Origin: Clostridioides difficile ATCC 9689 = DSM 1296
GTDB lineage: Bacteria > Bacillota > Clostridia > Peptostreptococcales > Peptostreptococcaceae
Direction: 5' to 3'
Assembly: GCF_001077535.1 (NCBI RefSeq)
Contig: NZ_CP011968.1
Span: 3,348,001-3,412,000 of the forward strand
DNA length: 64,000 bases
The stretch's first letter is position 1, and the number at the start of each line of letters is the position of its first letter. The position numbers were made by a program, and so were the translations under genes. This document shows, one piece after another, positions 1 through 9,407 of the stretch. The notes under the pieces are model-generated. The model worked only from the letters and a program-made list of their open reading frames with translations, did no database searches and was not told the DNA's origin.

Positions 1-575
1 ACAGGCCATGGTCCAAATGTAGTTTCATTTTGACTTGTTACAAAAACTGCTGTTCTTAATCCATACTTATTAAATCTTTCTGTACATTTTATAAAGTGTT
101 TTAAATTTAATCCACTATATCTATGTGGATAAAAGTTATGACATCCTATCAAATTTTCTTTATTTGGTTGGTAGTCCATTATTGTATCTATATAATTAGT
201 ATTATTACTCATATTGATTTCTATTTTAAGATTTTGAGGATTAAAAGTCATTAATGCCTCTTCAGAACCTGTAAATCCCATATCAAGCCTTATTCCGTCT
301 GCCTTCGTCTTTTTAAAAAAAGTCAAATCTTTGTAGCTTATTTCTAATTCACCAAATACTCTGGGATTTACATCAAGTATTACCTCAAAACCTTTAAACT
401 TAGCGTATTCATTTATACGTTTAAATTTTTTAATTATATTTTCTTTAGTATCTTTAACTGATAATAAACATGAAAATATACGTGTAAATCCATTTTCAGC
501 AGCTTTATCTATATAATCATATATTTCCTTAGATGTTGTTTTTTCTGGATAAATTGATATTCCTAATCTTCCCAT
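1..575 (-). CDS. mupG: MupG-family 6-phospho-N-acetylmuramidase (DUF871), 3' end outside the window
   Basis: The first 191 residues of a TIM-barrel protein that runs off the left edge; the family is about 360 aa. The N-terminus reads MGRLGISIYPEKTTSKEI and later shows IFSCLLSVKD and ILDVNPRVFGELEIS, typical of the DUF871/MupG family. Known MupG enzymes hydrolyse MurNAc-6P-GlcNAc in the cytoplasm after PTS uptake. I chose the ATG at 575 because AAGGAG sits 9 nt upstream; another ATG at 584 directly abuts the ribosome site. A PTS and anmK upstream fit peptidoglycan-sugar recycling. The family call is good; the exact substrate is inferred. Confidence 0.8.
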   Translation of the reverse strand, partial: MGRLGISIYPEKTTSKEIYDYIDKAAENGFTRIFSCLLSVKDTKENIIKKFKRINEYAKFKGFEVILDVNPRVFGELEISYKDLTFFKKTKADGIRLDMGFTGSEEALMTFNPQNLKIEINMSNNTNYIDTIMDYQPNKENLIGCHNFYPHRYSGLNLKHFIKCTERFNKYGLRTAVFVTSQNETTFGPWP

Positions 576-627
576 CTGTGTCATCTCCTTATATCCTATA
601 TGTGTTTAAATTTATTTCGAATTACAC

Positions 628-662
628 GAAACTTTTTTAAAAATTTGGTGAAAAAAAGTTTC
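628..662. promoter_or_regulatory. Inverted repeat upstream of mupG, candidate operator
   Basis: Arms GAAACTTTTTT (628-638) and AAAAAAGTTTC (652-662) form an 11-bp perfect inverted repeat 44-78 nt before the mupG start. No U-tract follows on either strand, so it resembles an operator more than a terminator. Regulators of the RpiR/MurR type bind GAAA/TTTC-like palindromes, but none is encoded beside it. Confidence 0.4.
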
Positions 663-672
663 ATATATATTT

Positions 673-707
673 ATAAAAAAAGAAAAGTTTACCTTTTCTT
701 TTTTTAT
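673..707 (-). terminator. AT-rich hairpin between the PTS IIC gene and mupG
   Basis: A perfect 15-bp stem (673-687 with 693-707) of A/T plus two G-C pairs, 5-nt loop, whose 3' arm is itself T-rich on the minus strand. It probably terminates or attenuates the PTS transcript before mupG. Confidence 0.5.
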
Positions 708-807
708 AAACAATCAACAAAATATCTTCGTTACTTATTTCATAACTGTTATACTTTGAAATTTATACTAATCTAATATAGTTTTTAATTTCCAATATAG
801 TTTCTAA

Positions 808-2154
808 TTAATAAGCTTCTTGCTCTTCAACTTTTTCTTCATGAAGCAATCTCTTATCGTACATCTTGACAAATGGATAGTAAATTATTATTGATATAGC
901 TATACATAATAAGTTAAGAACTGAAGCTCTCCAATCTCCACCAGTGGCTAAATATGCCCCTACTGGTCCTGGTAATGTCCAAGGAGCAGTAACTACTACT
1001 CTGGATACTAAATTAGCACTCATAGCAAACCATGAAACTGTTGCCATTACTATTGGTGCTACAACAAATGGTATTATTAATATTGGGTTTAATACTATTG
1101 GTGCTCCAAATATTATTGGTTCATTTATATTGAATATTGCTGGTATTACAGTTGCTTTTCCTAAAGACTTTCCATAAGCTGATTTTGCTCTAAATGCAAG
1201 AAGTAAAGCTAAGCCTATTGTAGCTCCAGAACCTCCAATCCATATAAACCATTGAAAAAAGGGTTCAGCAGCAATACCTGGAACTGCTTGACCCGCAGCA
1301 TATGAAGCTGTATTAGCATCTAATAATTGTATCCATAAAGGTCTTGCCAATGAACCTATTATTGATACACCATGTATTCCAAATGACCAAAAAAACGTTA
1401 TTAAAAATATTAGTATAATTACTGATGGTAATGTGTCAGTGGCTGAAACTAATGGAGTTACTAATTTAGCTATGAAGCCATGCCAATCAAACCCTAGGAA
1501 ATAAGTAACAATAGCCATTAAAATTATTATTAATGCGGCTGGTGTCAGAGCTTCAAAAGACCTTGTGACTGATGCTGGAACTGCTTCTGGCATGGTTATC
1601 TTGAATTTAGATTTGTCAGTAAATCTATAAATCTCAACACCTATTATAGATGTTACAATAGCAACAAACATTGAACCTCCACCAAGATTAGCCATTGGCA
1701 TTTGCCATCCTTGAGGAATTGAATTATACCAAGCTAAAAGTTCTGGACTCTTTTCAACTATCTTTAATAAATCAGGGGTAAGACCCTCTATTGCAGTAGG
1801 AACTATTGTCAAAAGGAATGTAGCTGTAGCTAATAAACCTCCTGTCAATCCATCTAACTTATATGACTTTGCCAAACTATAACCTATGCCAAATGTAGAA
1901 TATACTGATATAATAAAAAATGTCATTCTATATGGTAGTAATATTGTAACTGCATTTTCCTTTAGATACTGAGTTACCCCCCATGAATCTGGTAATGGAG
2001 GAAATGCTAATATCAAGAAAAATGACCCAACTATTATAAGTGGTAATGAAGCTACGATTCCATCTCTTACAGCTCTTAAGTGACGTTGTTCTGCCAATCT
2101 GGCCATAGAAGTTGATAATTTAGTGTCTAAAAATTCTGTAAATTTATCTAGCAT
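808..2154 (-). CDS. PTS lactose/cellobiose-family EIIC permease
   Basis: Membrane permease of 448 aa with about 10 hydrophobic segments. It translocates a sugar that is phosphorylated through the cognate IIB. The NINEPIIFGAPIVLNPILIIP segment (about residue 343) is the conserved EIIC sugar-site loop of the cellobiose/lactose family, and the length matches CelB-type permeases (about 430-450). AAGGAG precedes the ATG. It follows the IIB gene by 88 nt and precedes mupG, so a muropeptide-derived disaccharide is a plausible substrate; this is inferred from context. No IIA gene lies nearby, so a IIA from elsewhere must supply phosphate. Confidence 0.88.
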   Translation of the reverse strand: MLDKFTEFLDTKLSTSMARLAEQRHLRAVRDGIVASLPLIIVGSFFLILAFPPLPDSWGVTQYLKENAVTILLPYRMTFFIISVYSTFGIGYSLAKSYKLDGLTGGLLATATFLLTIVPTAIEGLTPDLLKIVEKSPELLAWYNSIPQGWQMPMANLGGGSMFVAIVTSIIGVEIYRFTDKSKFKITMPEAVPASVTRSFEALTPAALIIILMAIVTYFLGFDWHGFIAKLVTPLVSATDTLPSVIILIFLITFFWSFGIHGVSIIGSLARPLWIQLLDANTASYAAGQAVPGIAAEPFFQWFIWIGGSGATIGLALLLAFRAKSAYGKSLGKATVIPAIFNINEPIIFGAPIVLNPILIIPFVVAPIVMATVSWFAMSANLVSRVVVTAPWTLPGPVGAYLATGGDWRASVLNLLCIAISIIIYYPFVKMYDKRLLHEEKVEEQEAY

Positions 2155-2242
2155 CTTTTCTCTCCTTAATTAATATTTATTTTTATTATCATTAAAATTT
2201 TTATAAAATCAACTTTCTTCTAATCTAACAACACTGCAACTA

Positions 2243-2551
2243 CTATTTACTCAACAGTTCTTGAACTTGTTTTAATAACTTTGGTCCTCCTAATGGACTA
2301 TAAGCTTGTGCTTGTATTAATGCACATGGTACACTAACCTCATCAGCAAAAGCTTTTAAATAGTCAAATCTATGTCTGACTTGTGGAGCTACCATAGCAA
2401 TATCCCATCCATTTTTAACTTCATCCTCAAACTCTTGAGTACCAACAGCCAAAACATCTATATCTATTCCATTTTTTGCTCCTTCTTTTTGTAATGCATT
2501 AACTGCTATAGCACTTGACATCCCTGATGAACAAACAAATAATACTCTCAT
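2243..2551 (-). CDS. PTS lactose/cellobiose-family EIIB
   Basis: Cytoplasmic phosphocarrier of 102 aa. MRVLFVCSSGMSSAIA carries the active-site Cys7 in the CSSGMSS P-loop typical of this family. I chose the ATG at 2551 because GGGGG lies 7 nt upstream; an in-frame start 11 codons earlier (2584) has no ribosome site. It passes phosphate to the adjacent EIIC (808-2154). A TATAAT with extended TG lies at 2587-2595 upstream. Confidence 0.88.
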   Translation of the reverse strand: MRVLFVCSSGMSSAIAVNALQKEGAKNGIDIDVLAVGTQEFEDEVKNGWDIAMVAPQVRHRFDYLKAFADEVSVPCALIQAQAYSPLGGPKLLKQVQELLSK

Positions 2552-2586
2552 ATTGATTCCCCCTGTTTTTTTATTTCTTTTCAATC

Positions 2587-2595
2587 ATTATAGCA
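2587..2595 (-). promoter_or_regulatory. Extended -10 promoter element for the PTS IIB-IIC-mupG genes
   Basis: TGCTATAAT on the minus strand, an extended -10, 36 nt upstream of the IIB start. The -35 region (TTCCTG-like) is weak, as is common with extended -10 promoters. The preceding terminator at 2761-2802 supports a separate transcription unit starting here. Confidence 0.5.
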
Positions 2596-2760
2596 TGTAT
2601 TTTTGATTACAGGAATACGTTTGTATATATTTTTTCATATTTTACATTTTTATTTGTAATTTTATTTCATGAATTTATATCTTGCTTTAATTGCTTTATT
2701 TATCTAATCATTCTTTTGTCTAAAATTACACACTACTTAAAATACTCATATCTTTTCTTA

Positions 2761-2802
2761 AAAAAGAAAAAAGACTATCTTATTATTAACATAAAATAGT
2801 CT
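2761..2802 (-). terminator. Intrinsic terminator of the anmK operon
   Basis: Arms AGACTAT (2772-2778) and ATAGTCT (2796-2802) form a stem followed on the minus strand by TTTTTTCTTTTT. It closes the anmK/membrane-protein operon before the PTS IIB gene. Confidence 0.8.
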
Positions 2803-2812
2803 CAATACTTTT

Positions 2813-3211
2813 TTAAATATGTATTCCTTTATATATCCAGAAGTAACCTATTATTGCAAATGATAAAGCAAATAAAATATACAGTCTAAAAAATCCCAAA
2901 GAAAAACCTCTCTTAGTTTCAACAAAGTATCTTGTATATGCAACTGCAAAAGATGTAATTAATGAATTTCCTATAACAACTCCAAATCTATTATCTATTC
3001 CAAATATAGATAATAACAAAGGAAAAACTACAGTACTTACAAGAGATGAAACTATTAGTATTAATCCACTTTTAAAACTTATAGTTGGAATATTATAATC
3101 TGTTCTTTGATTTTTCTCCATTTCTTTCTTAGTATTTTTATTACTTTTTGTACTTTTTGCATTTTTATAATTATTATTTTTCTTTCTTTTCTTTTTTTTA
3201 TTATTAGACAT
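2813..3211 (-). CDS. Small membrane protein with Lys/Asn-rich N-terminus, unknown function
   Basis: A 132-aa protein: about 38 very basic residues (MSNNKKKKRKKNN...), then about three hydrophobic segments (SGLILIVSSLVSTVVFPLLLS; a middle segment around FGVVIGNSLITSFAVAY; LYILFALSFAIIGYFWIY). The ATG at 3211 has GGAGG 8 nt upstream and starts 2 nt after the anmK stop, so the two genes are tightly coupled. I do not recognise a family. The basic tail would face the cytoplasm by the positive-inside rule. Coupling to anmK hints at a cell-wall role, nothing more. Confidence 0.65.
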   Translation of the reverse strand: MSNNKKKKRKKNNNYKNAKSTKSNKNTKKEMEKNQRTDYNIPTISFKSGLILIVSSLVSTVVFPLLLSIFGIDNRFGVVIGNSLITSFAVAYTRYFVETKRGFSLGFFRLYILFALSFAIIGYFWIYKGIHI

Positions 3212-3212
3212 G

Positions 3213-4364
3213 TCATTTACCTCCAAAAGGTTTAGGTGTTATATTCCCTAAAATAACTTTATTTTTAGCCCCTGTTGCAGATATTACATTAGAAAAAGAA
3301 TTATTTAATGTTTCATTGCCCAAGATTACAAATGCCAAAGCCTCCTTTGCATCAGAAGAATACCCATATTCATCTTGAGTTAATACTTCAACCTCTAATA
3401 ATAACTCTTTTATATATCCTATTAAAGTTAGATTATGAGCTCCTCCACCTCCAATTAATAAAGTATCTACATTAACCTTTGGAAGTATGAAGTTTTTATA
3501 ATTATAATATATAGCTTTTGCCGTAAACATAGTTACTGTTGCTATCAAATCATATTTATCTACATGTTTATATTTGTTAAGCATGTTATCCAAATAGACT
3601 TGTCCAAATATCTCTCTTCCAGTGCTTTTAGGTGGCGCTTGACTAAGATACTTATGACTCATCAAATCTTTTAACATTTCTTCATTAATTTTACCTTTTG
3701 ATGCAAAGTATCCATTTTTATCATACTTTCTATTAAATAATCTTTGACATACTCCATCTATTATCATATTTCCTGGTCCTGTATCAAATGCAAATACATC
3801 ATCTATGTTACATGATTTAGGTATTATAGTAATATTTCCTATTCCACCAATATTTTGAAGTGCTAAATTTTTATTGTTATCACTATATAATAAAAATTCA
3901 CTATATGGTACTAATGGAGCACCTTCTCCACCTGCTGCTATATCCATTACTCTAAAATTAGATATTACCTTTGTATTTGTTTCATATGCTATAACTGCTG
4001 GTTCACCTATTTGAAGCGTTGAAGATACAAAATTATTATAACTTCTTGGTATATGAAAGATTGTTTGACCATGAGATGCGATAAAATCCAAATTTGCTAT
4101 ATGAAAGTTTGCTTTATGACACACTGATTTTACAGCTTTACTAAATAAATATCCAAGCTTAAAATTTAAGCTACAGATTAAATCAACACTCGATTCCTCT
4201 TCTATACAGCACTTTCTTATTTCGTCTTTTATATCTTTAGGAATTTCTAGAGTTATAAATTCTATTTGCTTAACTTTAGTATTTCTACCATTCCCACTAA
4301 TTTCAGCTAGTACTGCATCAACTCCATCTAAGGAAGTTCCTGACATTAAACCTACACTATACAT
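3213..4364 (-). CDS. anmK: Anhydro-N-acetylmuramic acid kinase
   Basis: Phosphorylates and opens 1,6-anhydroMurNAc to MurNAc-6-phosphate in cell-wall recycling. MYSVGLMSGTSLDGVDAV at the N-terminus is the diagnostic AnmK nucleotide loop; QNIGGIGN and FDTGPGNMIIDG are further ATPase-fold motifs, and LLIGGGGAHN is the C-terminal adenosine motif. From the ATG at 4364 (AAAAGG about 9 nt upstream) the protein is 383 aa, close to the usual 370-390; a TTG 13 codons earlier overlaps the ribosome-site region. Its product could feed the MurNAc-6P pool shared with MupG downstream. Confidence 0.93.
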   Translation of the reverse strand: MYSVGLMSGTSLDGVDAVLAEISGNGRNTKVKQIEFITLEIPKDIKDEIRKCCIEEESSVDLICSLNFKLGYLFSKAVKSVCHKANFHIANLDFIASHGQTIFHIPRSYNNFVSSTLQIGEPAVIAYETNTKVISNFRVMDIAAGGEGAPLVPYSEFLLYSDNNKNLALQNIGGIGNITIIPKSCNIDDVFAFDTGPGNMIIDGVCQRLFNRKYDKNGYFASKGKINEEMLKDLMSHKYLSQAPPKSTGREIFGQVYLDNMLNKYKHVDKYDLIATVTMFTAKAIYYNYKNFILPKVNVDTLLIGGGGAHNLTLIGYIKELLLEVEVLTQDEYGYSSDAKEALAFVILGNETLNNSFSNVISATGAKNKVILGNITPKPFGGK

Positions 4365-4403
4365 AGTTATCATCCTTTTAAGTTTATAGTTATTCCTCCC
4401 CAA

Positions 4404-4803
4404 ATCAAGGTATTAAGTTTAATAATTTTAGAATTAATCTTATTTCATCTTTAATTACGATAATTTACTCTTATGAAATTAATTGAGTTAATCTTATACA
4501 CGTTTTTTACCTTAGCTAAATCTTACATTAATTTATTTTCAGTGTCAATGTAATACCATGTAATTTTTTTTCACAAACAAAACATATTCTCTCTCCAAAA
4601 ACCATATTAAAATAGTTACTACAAATAAAAAACATACCAGGTACATATCTGATATGTTTTTCATATATAATAATTATTATTTTATAATATAGATAGAGCA
4701 TCATTTAAGGCACTAATTAAATCTTCACTATTTTCAAGAACTAAATTTATTCTTATTGTATATGTCGATTTGTATATGATGATAGATTTTATAGTCTAAT
4801 AAC
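4404..4803. other. 400-bp intergenic region between the sensor kinase and anmK
   Basis: Contains a terminator (4622-4660) and, next to the kinase stop, a 35-codon open stretch on the minus strand (about 4690-4795) ending with residues LENSEDLISALNDALSIL. That stretch has no ATG and a stop just upstream, so it is not a gene; it could be a decayed tail. Nothing else recognisable. Confidence 0.4.
4622..4660 (-). terminator. Terminator after the BceRS-type two-component genes
   Basis: Arms AACATACCAG (4631-4640) and CTGATATGTT (4649-4658) pair with one mismatch; on the minus strand TTTTTTATTTG follows. Confidence 0.7.
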
Positions 4804-5823
4804 CTAACTATCTAGGCTTAAATAATCTGATATATCATAAAAATAGATATTAAAAATTGTATATGAACCATTTTCCGAACATACCTCAATCTCATGCCCT
4901 AAACTATCTATCATTTTCTTTACAAAATACATCCCCATTCCAGTAGACTTATACAATTGATTTCTTCCATTTTTCCCCGTAAATCCCTTGTCAAAAACCC
5001 TAGATATATCTTCCTCATTTATACCTATACCAAAATCTTTTATAGATAATACCACTCCATTTTCTAACTTTTTTGAATTAAATTCAATCTTACCAACTTC
5101 CTTTGAATACTTTATAGCATTATTAATAATTTGGTCTAAAACATATGACATGCATTTAGAATCTGTGTAAACATCATTTTCTAATTCATTCAAACTAACT
5201 TCTATATTATTTTTTATAAGCAAAAATGAATTATTTTTTATAGACATTTTTACCAATTTTTCTAAATTAAATTTATTTATAAATACATCTTCAAACATAG
5301 TGTTGCTTCTACTACTATACAAAATAGAGTTTACTAAAAAATTTATCTTTGCAACCTGATTCTTAATATCCAAACTATCTTCTATGCTACTTAACCTATC
5401 TGTAATTATACTTAAAGAAGATATTGGAATTTTTATTTCATGAACCCATTTAGCTATGTACTCATCCAATTCTTTTAATGATTGTTTATAAGTCTCTATG
5501 TCACTATTATTTTTTATTTTTAAGTTTTCTATAATATCTTTTATTAGATTTTCTTCAAAAGATTGTCCATCAACTAAATAACTGTCTATTTCACCACTAT
5601 TTTCTATACAATTATATAAATTTGTGTAACTATTTCTAAAATTTATATAATCTATAACAAAAAATACCATTATTATAAACAGCACTAAAAAATCTAAATA
5701 TATTAACTCTGAATATTTATTTTTAAAAATATCTATAGCAAATAAGTAGATATTTATTATACTAACTACAACTAAAGGTAGAGCAATATACTTAGACCTA
5801 CCTTTCAAATATTTTACTAGCAT
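4804..5823 (-). CDS. BceS-type intramembrane-sensing histidine kinase
   Basis: A 339-aa sensor kinase with two N-terminal membrane segments (about 13-30 and 41-60) and almost no extracellular loop, as in BceS/VraG-coupled kinases that sense antimicrobial peptides through an ABC transporter. The phospho-acceptor is His128 in the HEIKIPISSL box; the N-box is DQIINNAIKYSKE, and G-boxes are DFGIGI and TGMGMYFVKKM. Its start overlaps the end of the regulator gene by 7 nt. The neighbouring BceAB genes make peptide-antibiotic (bacitracin-like or lantibiotic) detoxification likely; the ligand is unknown. Confidence 0.9.
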   Translation of the reverse strand: MLVKYLKGRSKYIALPLVVVSIINIYLFAIDIFKNKYSELIYLDFLVLFIIMVFFVIDYINFRNSYTNLYNCIENSGEIDSYLVDGQSFEENLIKDIIENLKIKNNSDIETYKQSLKELDEYIAKWVHEIKIPISSLSIITDRLSSIEDSLDIKNQVAKINFLVNSILYSSRSNTMFEDVFINKFNLEKLVKMSIKNNSFLLIKNNIEVSLNELENDVYTDSKCMSYVLDQIINNAIKYSKEVGKIEFNSKKLENGVVLSIKDFGIGINEEDISRVFDKGFTGKNGRNQLYKSTGMGMYFVKKMIDSLGHEIEVCSENGSYTIFNIYFYDISDYLSLDS

Positions 5824-6497
5824 TGTATTATATATCCTATCCCCTTCTTAGTTTTTATAAAATCATCAAAACCTAGTTCTTTAACTTTACTTCTCAATCT
5901 ATTCATATTTACAGTAAGTGCATTGTCTGTCACAAACTCATCATTATCCCATAGAGTCATCATAAGACTTTCCCTTGATACAACCCTATTCTTATTTTTT
6001 AATAATAATGTTAAAATTTTTATTTCGTTTTTAGTCAACTCTATACTTTTATCCTTATACTTATGTTTTATAATCCCTTTCCCCACATCAAACATCAAAT
6101 CTTCACAATACAAAATACTATTAGAATCACTATAATTATAGACTCTTCTTATTATACCATTTATTTTGGTAACCAATATTTCTATAGAAAATGGTTTGGT
6201 AATGTAATCATCTGCTCCATTATTTATACCCATTATTAAATCCATATCAGAATCTCTTGATGATAAAAATATTAATGGTACATTTGAAATAGCTCTTATT
6301 TTTTCGCACCAGTAAAATCCATTATATAATGGTAAATTTACATCTAAAAGTACTACATCTGGTTTTTTATCTATAAATTCATCTAATACTACCTCAAAAT
6401 CATCAATTAATTCTACTTTAAATCCCCATTTTTCAAATGCTAATGCAATCTCTTTTGATAAATCAATATCGTCCTCTACTAATAAAATTCTATACAT
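5817..6497 (-). CDS. OmpR-family response regulator, BceR type
   Basis: A 226-aa regulator: receiver domain (residues about 1-115) with phospho-acceptor Asp in VVLLDVNLP (residue 52 from the chosen start) and Lys in TKPF, then a winged-helix DNA-binding domain (ELTKNEIKILTLLL ... DNALTVNMNRLRSKV ... TKKGIGYII). I chose the ATG at 6497 because GGAG lies 9 nt upstream; another ATG 5 codons earlier is weaker. It should be activated by the adjacent kinase and bind the TTACA-N4-TGTAA box upstream of bceA (9408-9421). Confidence 0.92.
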   Translation of the reverse strand: MYRILLVEDDIDLSKEIALAFEKWGFKVELIDDFEVVLDEFIDKKPDVVLLDVNLPLYNGFYWCEKIRAISNVPLIFLSSRDSDMDLIMGINNGADDYITKPFSIEILVTKINGIIRRVYNYSDSNSILYCEDLMFDVGKGIIKHKYKDKSIELTKNEIKILTLLLKNKNRVVSRESLMMTLWDNDEFVTDNALTVNMNRLRSKVKELGFDDFIKTKKGIGYIIQC

Positions 6498-6599
6498 TTG
6501 TATATTCTCCATTATCCTAATATTTCACTATGCTATGAATTATTAATATCATAACATATTTTATATGAATTTATTACCCAAATTATTTAGTTAATCAAC

Positions 6600-6628
6600 A
6601 AGGAGACTCTTATTACAAGAATCTCCTT
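6600..6628. terminator. Hairpin between the bceB-type permease and the regulator gene
   Basis: AGGAGACTCTT (6600-6610) pairs with AAGAATCTCCT (6616-6626) with one mismatch and a 5-nt loop. The U-tract is poor on the minus strand, so it may be a leaky terminator that partly separates bceAB from the two-component genes. Confidence 0.5.
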
Positions 6629-6648
6629 TCTCTTTATTAATATATCAA

Positions 6649-8556
6649 CTAATTTTTATACACTACACTCTTAAACTTATTAACAGATACTGCTCCATAT
6701 ATTATGAATATTATCAAACATATCACTAAACTTAGTATATATATACCAAATAAATCGGTCATCAATAAATCTCCTGCTAATCTCAATGCAAAATAACTAG
6801 ATATAGTTGCACTTAACATTGGCAAAGTATAAAAAATAGCTACTTCTTTAAGTACAGCTCTATTTATATCTTTTTCTGTAGTACCTATTTTTAACAAAAT
6901 CTTATATTTCTCTTTATCTTCATATGCATCACTATATATTTTCATATATATTATACTTCCAGCTACAATTGCAAAGACTAAGAATAAAAACACAAGCACT
7001 ACATATGCAAACTTCATCCATTGACTCTCACCTTGAGCTTTATATCCATTTTGAATATACACATTTTTTAAACTTAAATTCTTTTCAATATTGTTGAACA
7101 TTACTTGACTATTTTCTTCTTGAAATACCTTTGCACCATAAAAATACACTTGTTGACCCTTATCTCTTAGTTTAAAATATGTATCATCATTTACCACTAT
7201 AATACTTTGATTAAGTCCTGTCCCTAGTACTGGAACTTTTACTTCTCCCCTTGAAATATTATATAACTGACCATCAAGTTTTATCTTGGCTTCTTTTGTA
7301 GCTATTGATGCTATCGTTTGAGGGCTTTTTAACTCTATTACATTATTTCCACTAACTAATCTTTCACCATACTCTTTTAATTCTTTATCATTGCCATTCA
7401 CTTTAAGAGTATTACAAAAATCACTATATTTCATTATAGTATCTGTTGTATCATAAGCTTCTTTTATATCTGTTTTCTTTAAAATTGTTAGTTCTGGATT
7501 TACTGAGTACTTTATCTTATTAGTATCTTTTATTATATTCTCTATTTGTTTTTTATTCACTTCATCTTTATCCATTGAAACTATGCTAATAGTGTACACA
7601 TTTCTTTGTTCTTGGGCATTCTTATGTATACGCTTCATCGCAACTGAAGCACCAAGAGTTGATATTGTTGTAGTTATAATTATAGCTATTATAGCATAAG
7701 TTTTATAGTTTTTATTTAATCGGTAGTTTATATTGTTTATTGCAATTATATTATTTCCATTAAATAATATTTTTTTATTTTTGATTATAATATCAAATAT
7801 AACAGGCATAACTGATTTGAATAATCCATAAGTACCTACTATTATTATACCTATAACAGGTAGTACACTAGTTATATCTCCAGTTCTTATATTGGTAGAA
7901 AGATAGTAGCCATATCCTATTACTATAATTGATACTATAGCTAATATATATATACCTATTCCTACCTTTGGTATTTTTTCTTGTTTTTTAGATATATTGA
8001 TTAGATTTATTACACTACTTCTACATATTGTTATAAAACCTTTTACAGCCATTATTATAAATATAGAAATAAAGATTAAAGTAGCATATAGTATAGCTTC
8101 TATACTAAGTCCATTAGATACCTTTATATTAAATCCAGATAACTTTATTATCACTACTTGAAAAAATCTAGATGTTATTATCCCTATAATTATTCCTGTT
8201 ATACAAGAACTTATTCCTATAAGCATATTTTCTACAAAATATATTTTTCCTATAGTATATAAATCTAATCCCATAAAAGACAATATTCCAATTTCTTTAG
8301 ACCTATTCTTAAAAAATATATTTGTTGCATACCATATAAAGAAAAATAAAAATACTGATAGTATCATTATTACAGCTACTAACACTGATAGTGTAAATTT
8401 TTTATTTTCATCTTGTAACACATTTATAGCATCACCATATCTTAATAATTCAAAATTAGTTAGCACAACTACTGAAAAAACCATAGATATAAAAAATGCT
8501 AGATAAGTTCTTATGTTACTCTTAAAATTATTATAAGCAATTCCAAGTATACTCAC
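6649..8556 (-). CDS. BceB-type ABC transporter permease (FtsX family)
   Basis: A 635-aa membrane protein with the BceB layout: paired membrane segments at the N-terminus (about 17-37 and 55-77), more helices to about 310, a large extracellular domain (about 310-525) that binds peptide antibiotics in this family, and three C-terminal helices (about 527-550, 575-600, 605-628). It starts one base after the ATPase stop. With that ATPase it would remove or release peptide antibiotics from lipid targets and signal flux to the kinase. Substrate unknown. Confidence 0.9.
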   Translation of the reverse strand: MSILGIAYNNFKSNIRTYLAFFISMVFSVVVLTNFELLRYGDAINVLQDENKKFTLSVLVAVIMILSVFLFFFIWYATNIFFKNRSKEIGILSFMGLDLYTIGKIYFVENMLIGISSCITGIIIGIITSRFFQVVIIKLSGFNIKVSNGLSIEAILYATLIFISIFIIMAVKGFITICRSSVINLINISKKQEKIPKVGIGIYILAIVSIIVIGYGYYLSTNIRTGDITSVLPVIGIIIVGTYGLFKSVMPVIFDIIIKNKKILFNGNNIIAINNINYRLNKNYKTYAIIAIIITTTISTLGASVAMKRIHKNAQEQRNVYTISIVSMDKDEVNKKQIENIIKDTNKIKYSVNPELTILKKTDIKEAYDTTDTIMKYSDFCNTLKVNGNDKELKEYGERLVSGNNVIELKSPQTIASIATKEAKIKLDGQLYNISRGEVKVPVLGTGLNQSIIVVNDDTYFKLRDKGQQVYFYGAKVFQEENSQVMFNNIEKNLSLKNVYIQNGYKAQGESQWMKFAYVVLVFLFLVFAIVAGSIIYMKIYSDAYEDKEKYKILLKIGTTEKDINRAVLKEVAIFYTLPMLSATISSYFALRLAGDLLMTDLFGIYILSLVICLIIFIIYGAVSVNKFKSVVYKN

Positions 8557-9309
8557 TTACATCTCACCTCCCATAGAGGCTAGCATATCCATAATTTTTC
8601 CATAAAATTCTTTTCTACTATTTCCTTTGTTTAATTTACACTTTATATTTCCATCATTTATCATATATACTTCATTTGAATAACTTGCTGTTAGAGGGTC
8701 ATGTGTAATCATTATAATAGTAGCGTTATTTTCTCTGTTTATTTTTTCTAATGATTCTAAAAGTTCATATGCTGATTTAGAGTCTAAAGCACCAGTTGGC
8801 TCATCAGCAAATATGACTGTTGGATTTGTAATTAATGACCTAGCTGCTGCGCCTCTTTGTTTTTGTCCTCCTGATAACTGATATGGATATTTATCTAAAT
8901 GATTTTCTAATCCAAATTTTTTAGCTATAGAAAATACCTTAGCTTCTATCTCCTTACTTTTCTTTTTTCCTAATGCTAGAGGAAGTGCTATATTGTCCAT
9001 TAGTTTCATATTGTCTAATAGATTATAGTCTTGAAATATAAACCCTATTTTTTCTCTTCTTAATTTTGATAGTTCATTATTTTTTACTTTTGATATATTA
9101 ATTCCATCTAGTATTATTTCTCCTGAAGTTTGTTTGTCAAGTGTAGACATTAAATTTAGCAATGTTGTCTTTCCTGCACCAGATGGACCCATTATTGATA
9201 TAAAATCACCTTCATTGACTGTAAGAGATATATTTTTTAATACATTTGTTTTAAATCCTTTTATTCCATAATCTTTTGATATATTTTTTATTTTTAATAT
9301 TTCTTTCAT
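8557..9309 (-). CDS. BceA-type ABC transporter ATPase
   Basis: A 250-aa ATPase of the MacB/BceA group. Walker A is GPSGAGKTTLLN (about 42-53), the signature LSGGQKQRGAAARSL, Walker B VIFADEPTGALD, and the switch His lies in IMITHDP. GGAGG lies 8 nt before the ATG. First gene of the unit ATPase-permease-(hairpin)-regulator-kinase on the minus strand. A BceR-like binding box lies about 100 bp upstream. Confidence 0.93.
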   Translation of the reverse strand: MKEILKIKNISKDYGIKGFKTNVLKNISLTVNEGDFISIMGPSGAGKTTLLNLMSTLDKQTSGEIILDGINISKVKNNELSKLRREKIGFIFQDYNLLDNMKLMDNIALPLALGKKKSKEIEAKVFSIAKKFGLENHLDKYPYQLSGGQKQRGAAARSLITNPTVIFADEPTGALDSKSAYELLESLEKINRENNATIIMITHDPLTASYSNEVYMINDGNIKCKLNKGNSRKEFYGKIMDMLASMGGEM

Positions 9310-9407
9310 AATAATAGCCTCCAGTTGCTAATTTTTTAATATATATTTATTTTAAAGGTTTTATATAAATAAATCCTTAAGTAAATATTACATTTTAACT
9401 GTTAGCA

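Noticed and set aside
4690-4795. 35-codon open stretch after the sensor kinase (ends SEDLISALNDALSIL)
   Set aside because: No ATG, GTG or ribosome site, and a stop just upstream; too short to call even as a pseudogene.
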